64,000 nt of DNA from Caenorhabditis elegans (Eukaryota; Nematoda; Chromadorea; Rhabditida; Rhabditidae): positions 1,364,001 to 1,428,000 of the forward strand of contig NC_003279.8 in the NCBI RefSeq assembly GCF_000002985.6, in the 5' to 3' direction. Within the stretch, counting starts at the first letter, position 1. Each line of letters begins with the position of its first letter. The notes beneath the pieces are model-generated. The model ran no database searches. It had not been told where the DNA came from and saw nothing but the letters and a program-made list of their open reading frames with translations. This document shows positions 63,890 through 64,000 of this stretch, one piece after another. The position numbers and the translations under genes are program-made.

Positions 63890-64000
63890 GGCGGCAATTG
63901 CCGTTCGGCAAATTGATTTGCCGACAAATTCGGCAAATCGGCAAATTTCCGGTTTGCCGATTTGCCGGAAATTTTCAATTCCGGCAAAGTGCCGACTTGC
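63890..64000. repeat. TTGCCGG array 3, cut by window end
   Basis: gatttgccggaaattttcaa and attccggcaaagtgccgac repeat the unit of the arrays at 10.1 and 19.7 kb. The array continues beyond the window. Confidence 0.75.

Overview
The window is eukaryotic nuclear DNA from a nematode, almost certainly Caenorhabditis and most likely C. elegans. Small GC-richer exons with short acceptors ending in tttcag sit in AT-rich introns and spacers that are packed with palindromic repeats of the Caenorhabditis type. I recognise the SET-domain gene as probably set-29. From memory set-29, a CDKAL1 homologue and a Nudix gene lie close together on C. elegans chromosome I (Y92H12B region); I could not check this here. 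Gene models below were built by hand from splice sites and phase.

Layout on the + strand. 1.3-11.7 kb: a DIPP-type Nudix hydrolase (+) whose two introns hold palindromes and a 123-bp satellite. 12-28.8 kb (-): pieces of two genes, a Vilse/ARHGAP39-type WW-MyTH4-RhoGAP gene and a CDKAL1-type tRNA methylthiotransferase. 30.6-38.9 kb: a PHYHIP-family gene (+), divergent from the RhoGAP gene. 41.9-49.0 kb: a SETD3/SETD4-like protein methyltransferase (+). 50.1-51.8 kb: a small basic protein with a C-terminal LDxxLDxYM motif like those of mRNA-export adaptors (-). 52.6-60.6 kb: a large type I membrane glycoprotein (+), divergent from the previous gene. 60.6-64 kb: mostly inverted repeats, plus a broken-looking coding fragment (-).

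The most striking signal is that the RhoGAP exons are out of order. Reading down the minus strand one meets WW1, WW2, a linker exon, then the terminal exon (22.4 kb), then CDKAL1 exons 1-2, and only then the MyTH4/RhoGAP exons (15.6 and 13.4 kb). Splice phase and protein continuity show that the 13.0 kb donor belongs with the 22.4 kb acceptor. The N-terminal MyTH4 exons and every CDKAL1 exon after the second are absent. Both discordant junctions coincide with copies of one 790-bp palindromic element and share a 26-bp sequence. This is either a repeat-mediated rearrangement or an assembly error with lost sequence.

Most of the remaining sequence is repeats: at least six families of palindromic elements, two related 'tactgtag' satellites, two TTGCCGG arrays, a degenerate interstitial telomere tract, a nearly perfect 850-bp palindrome, and inverted repeats that flank coding exons. 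Most long open frames in these regions are by-products of the repeats.
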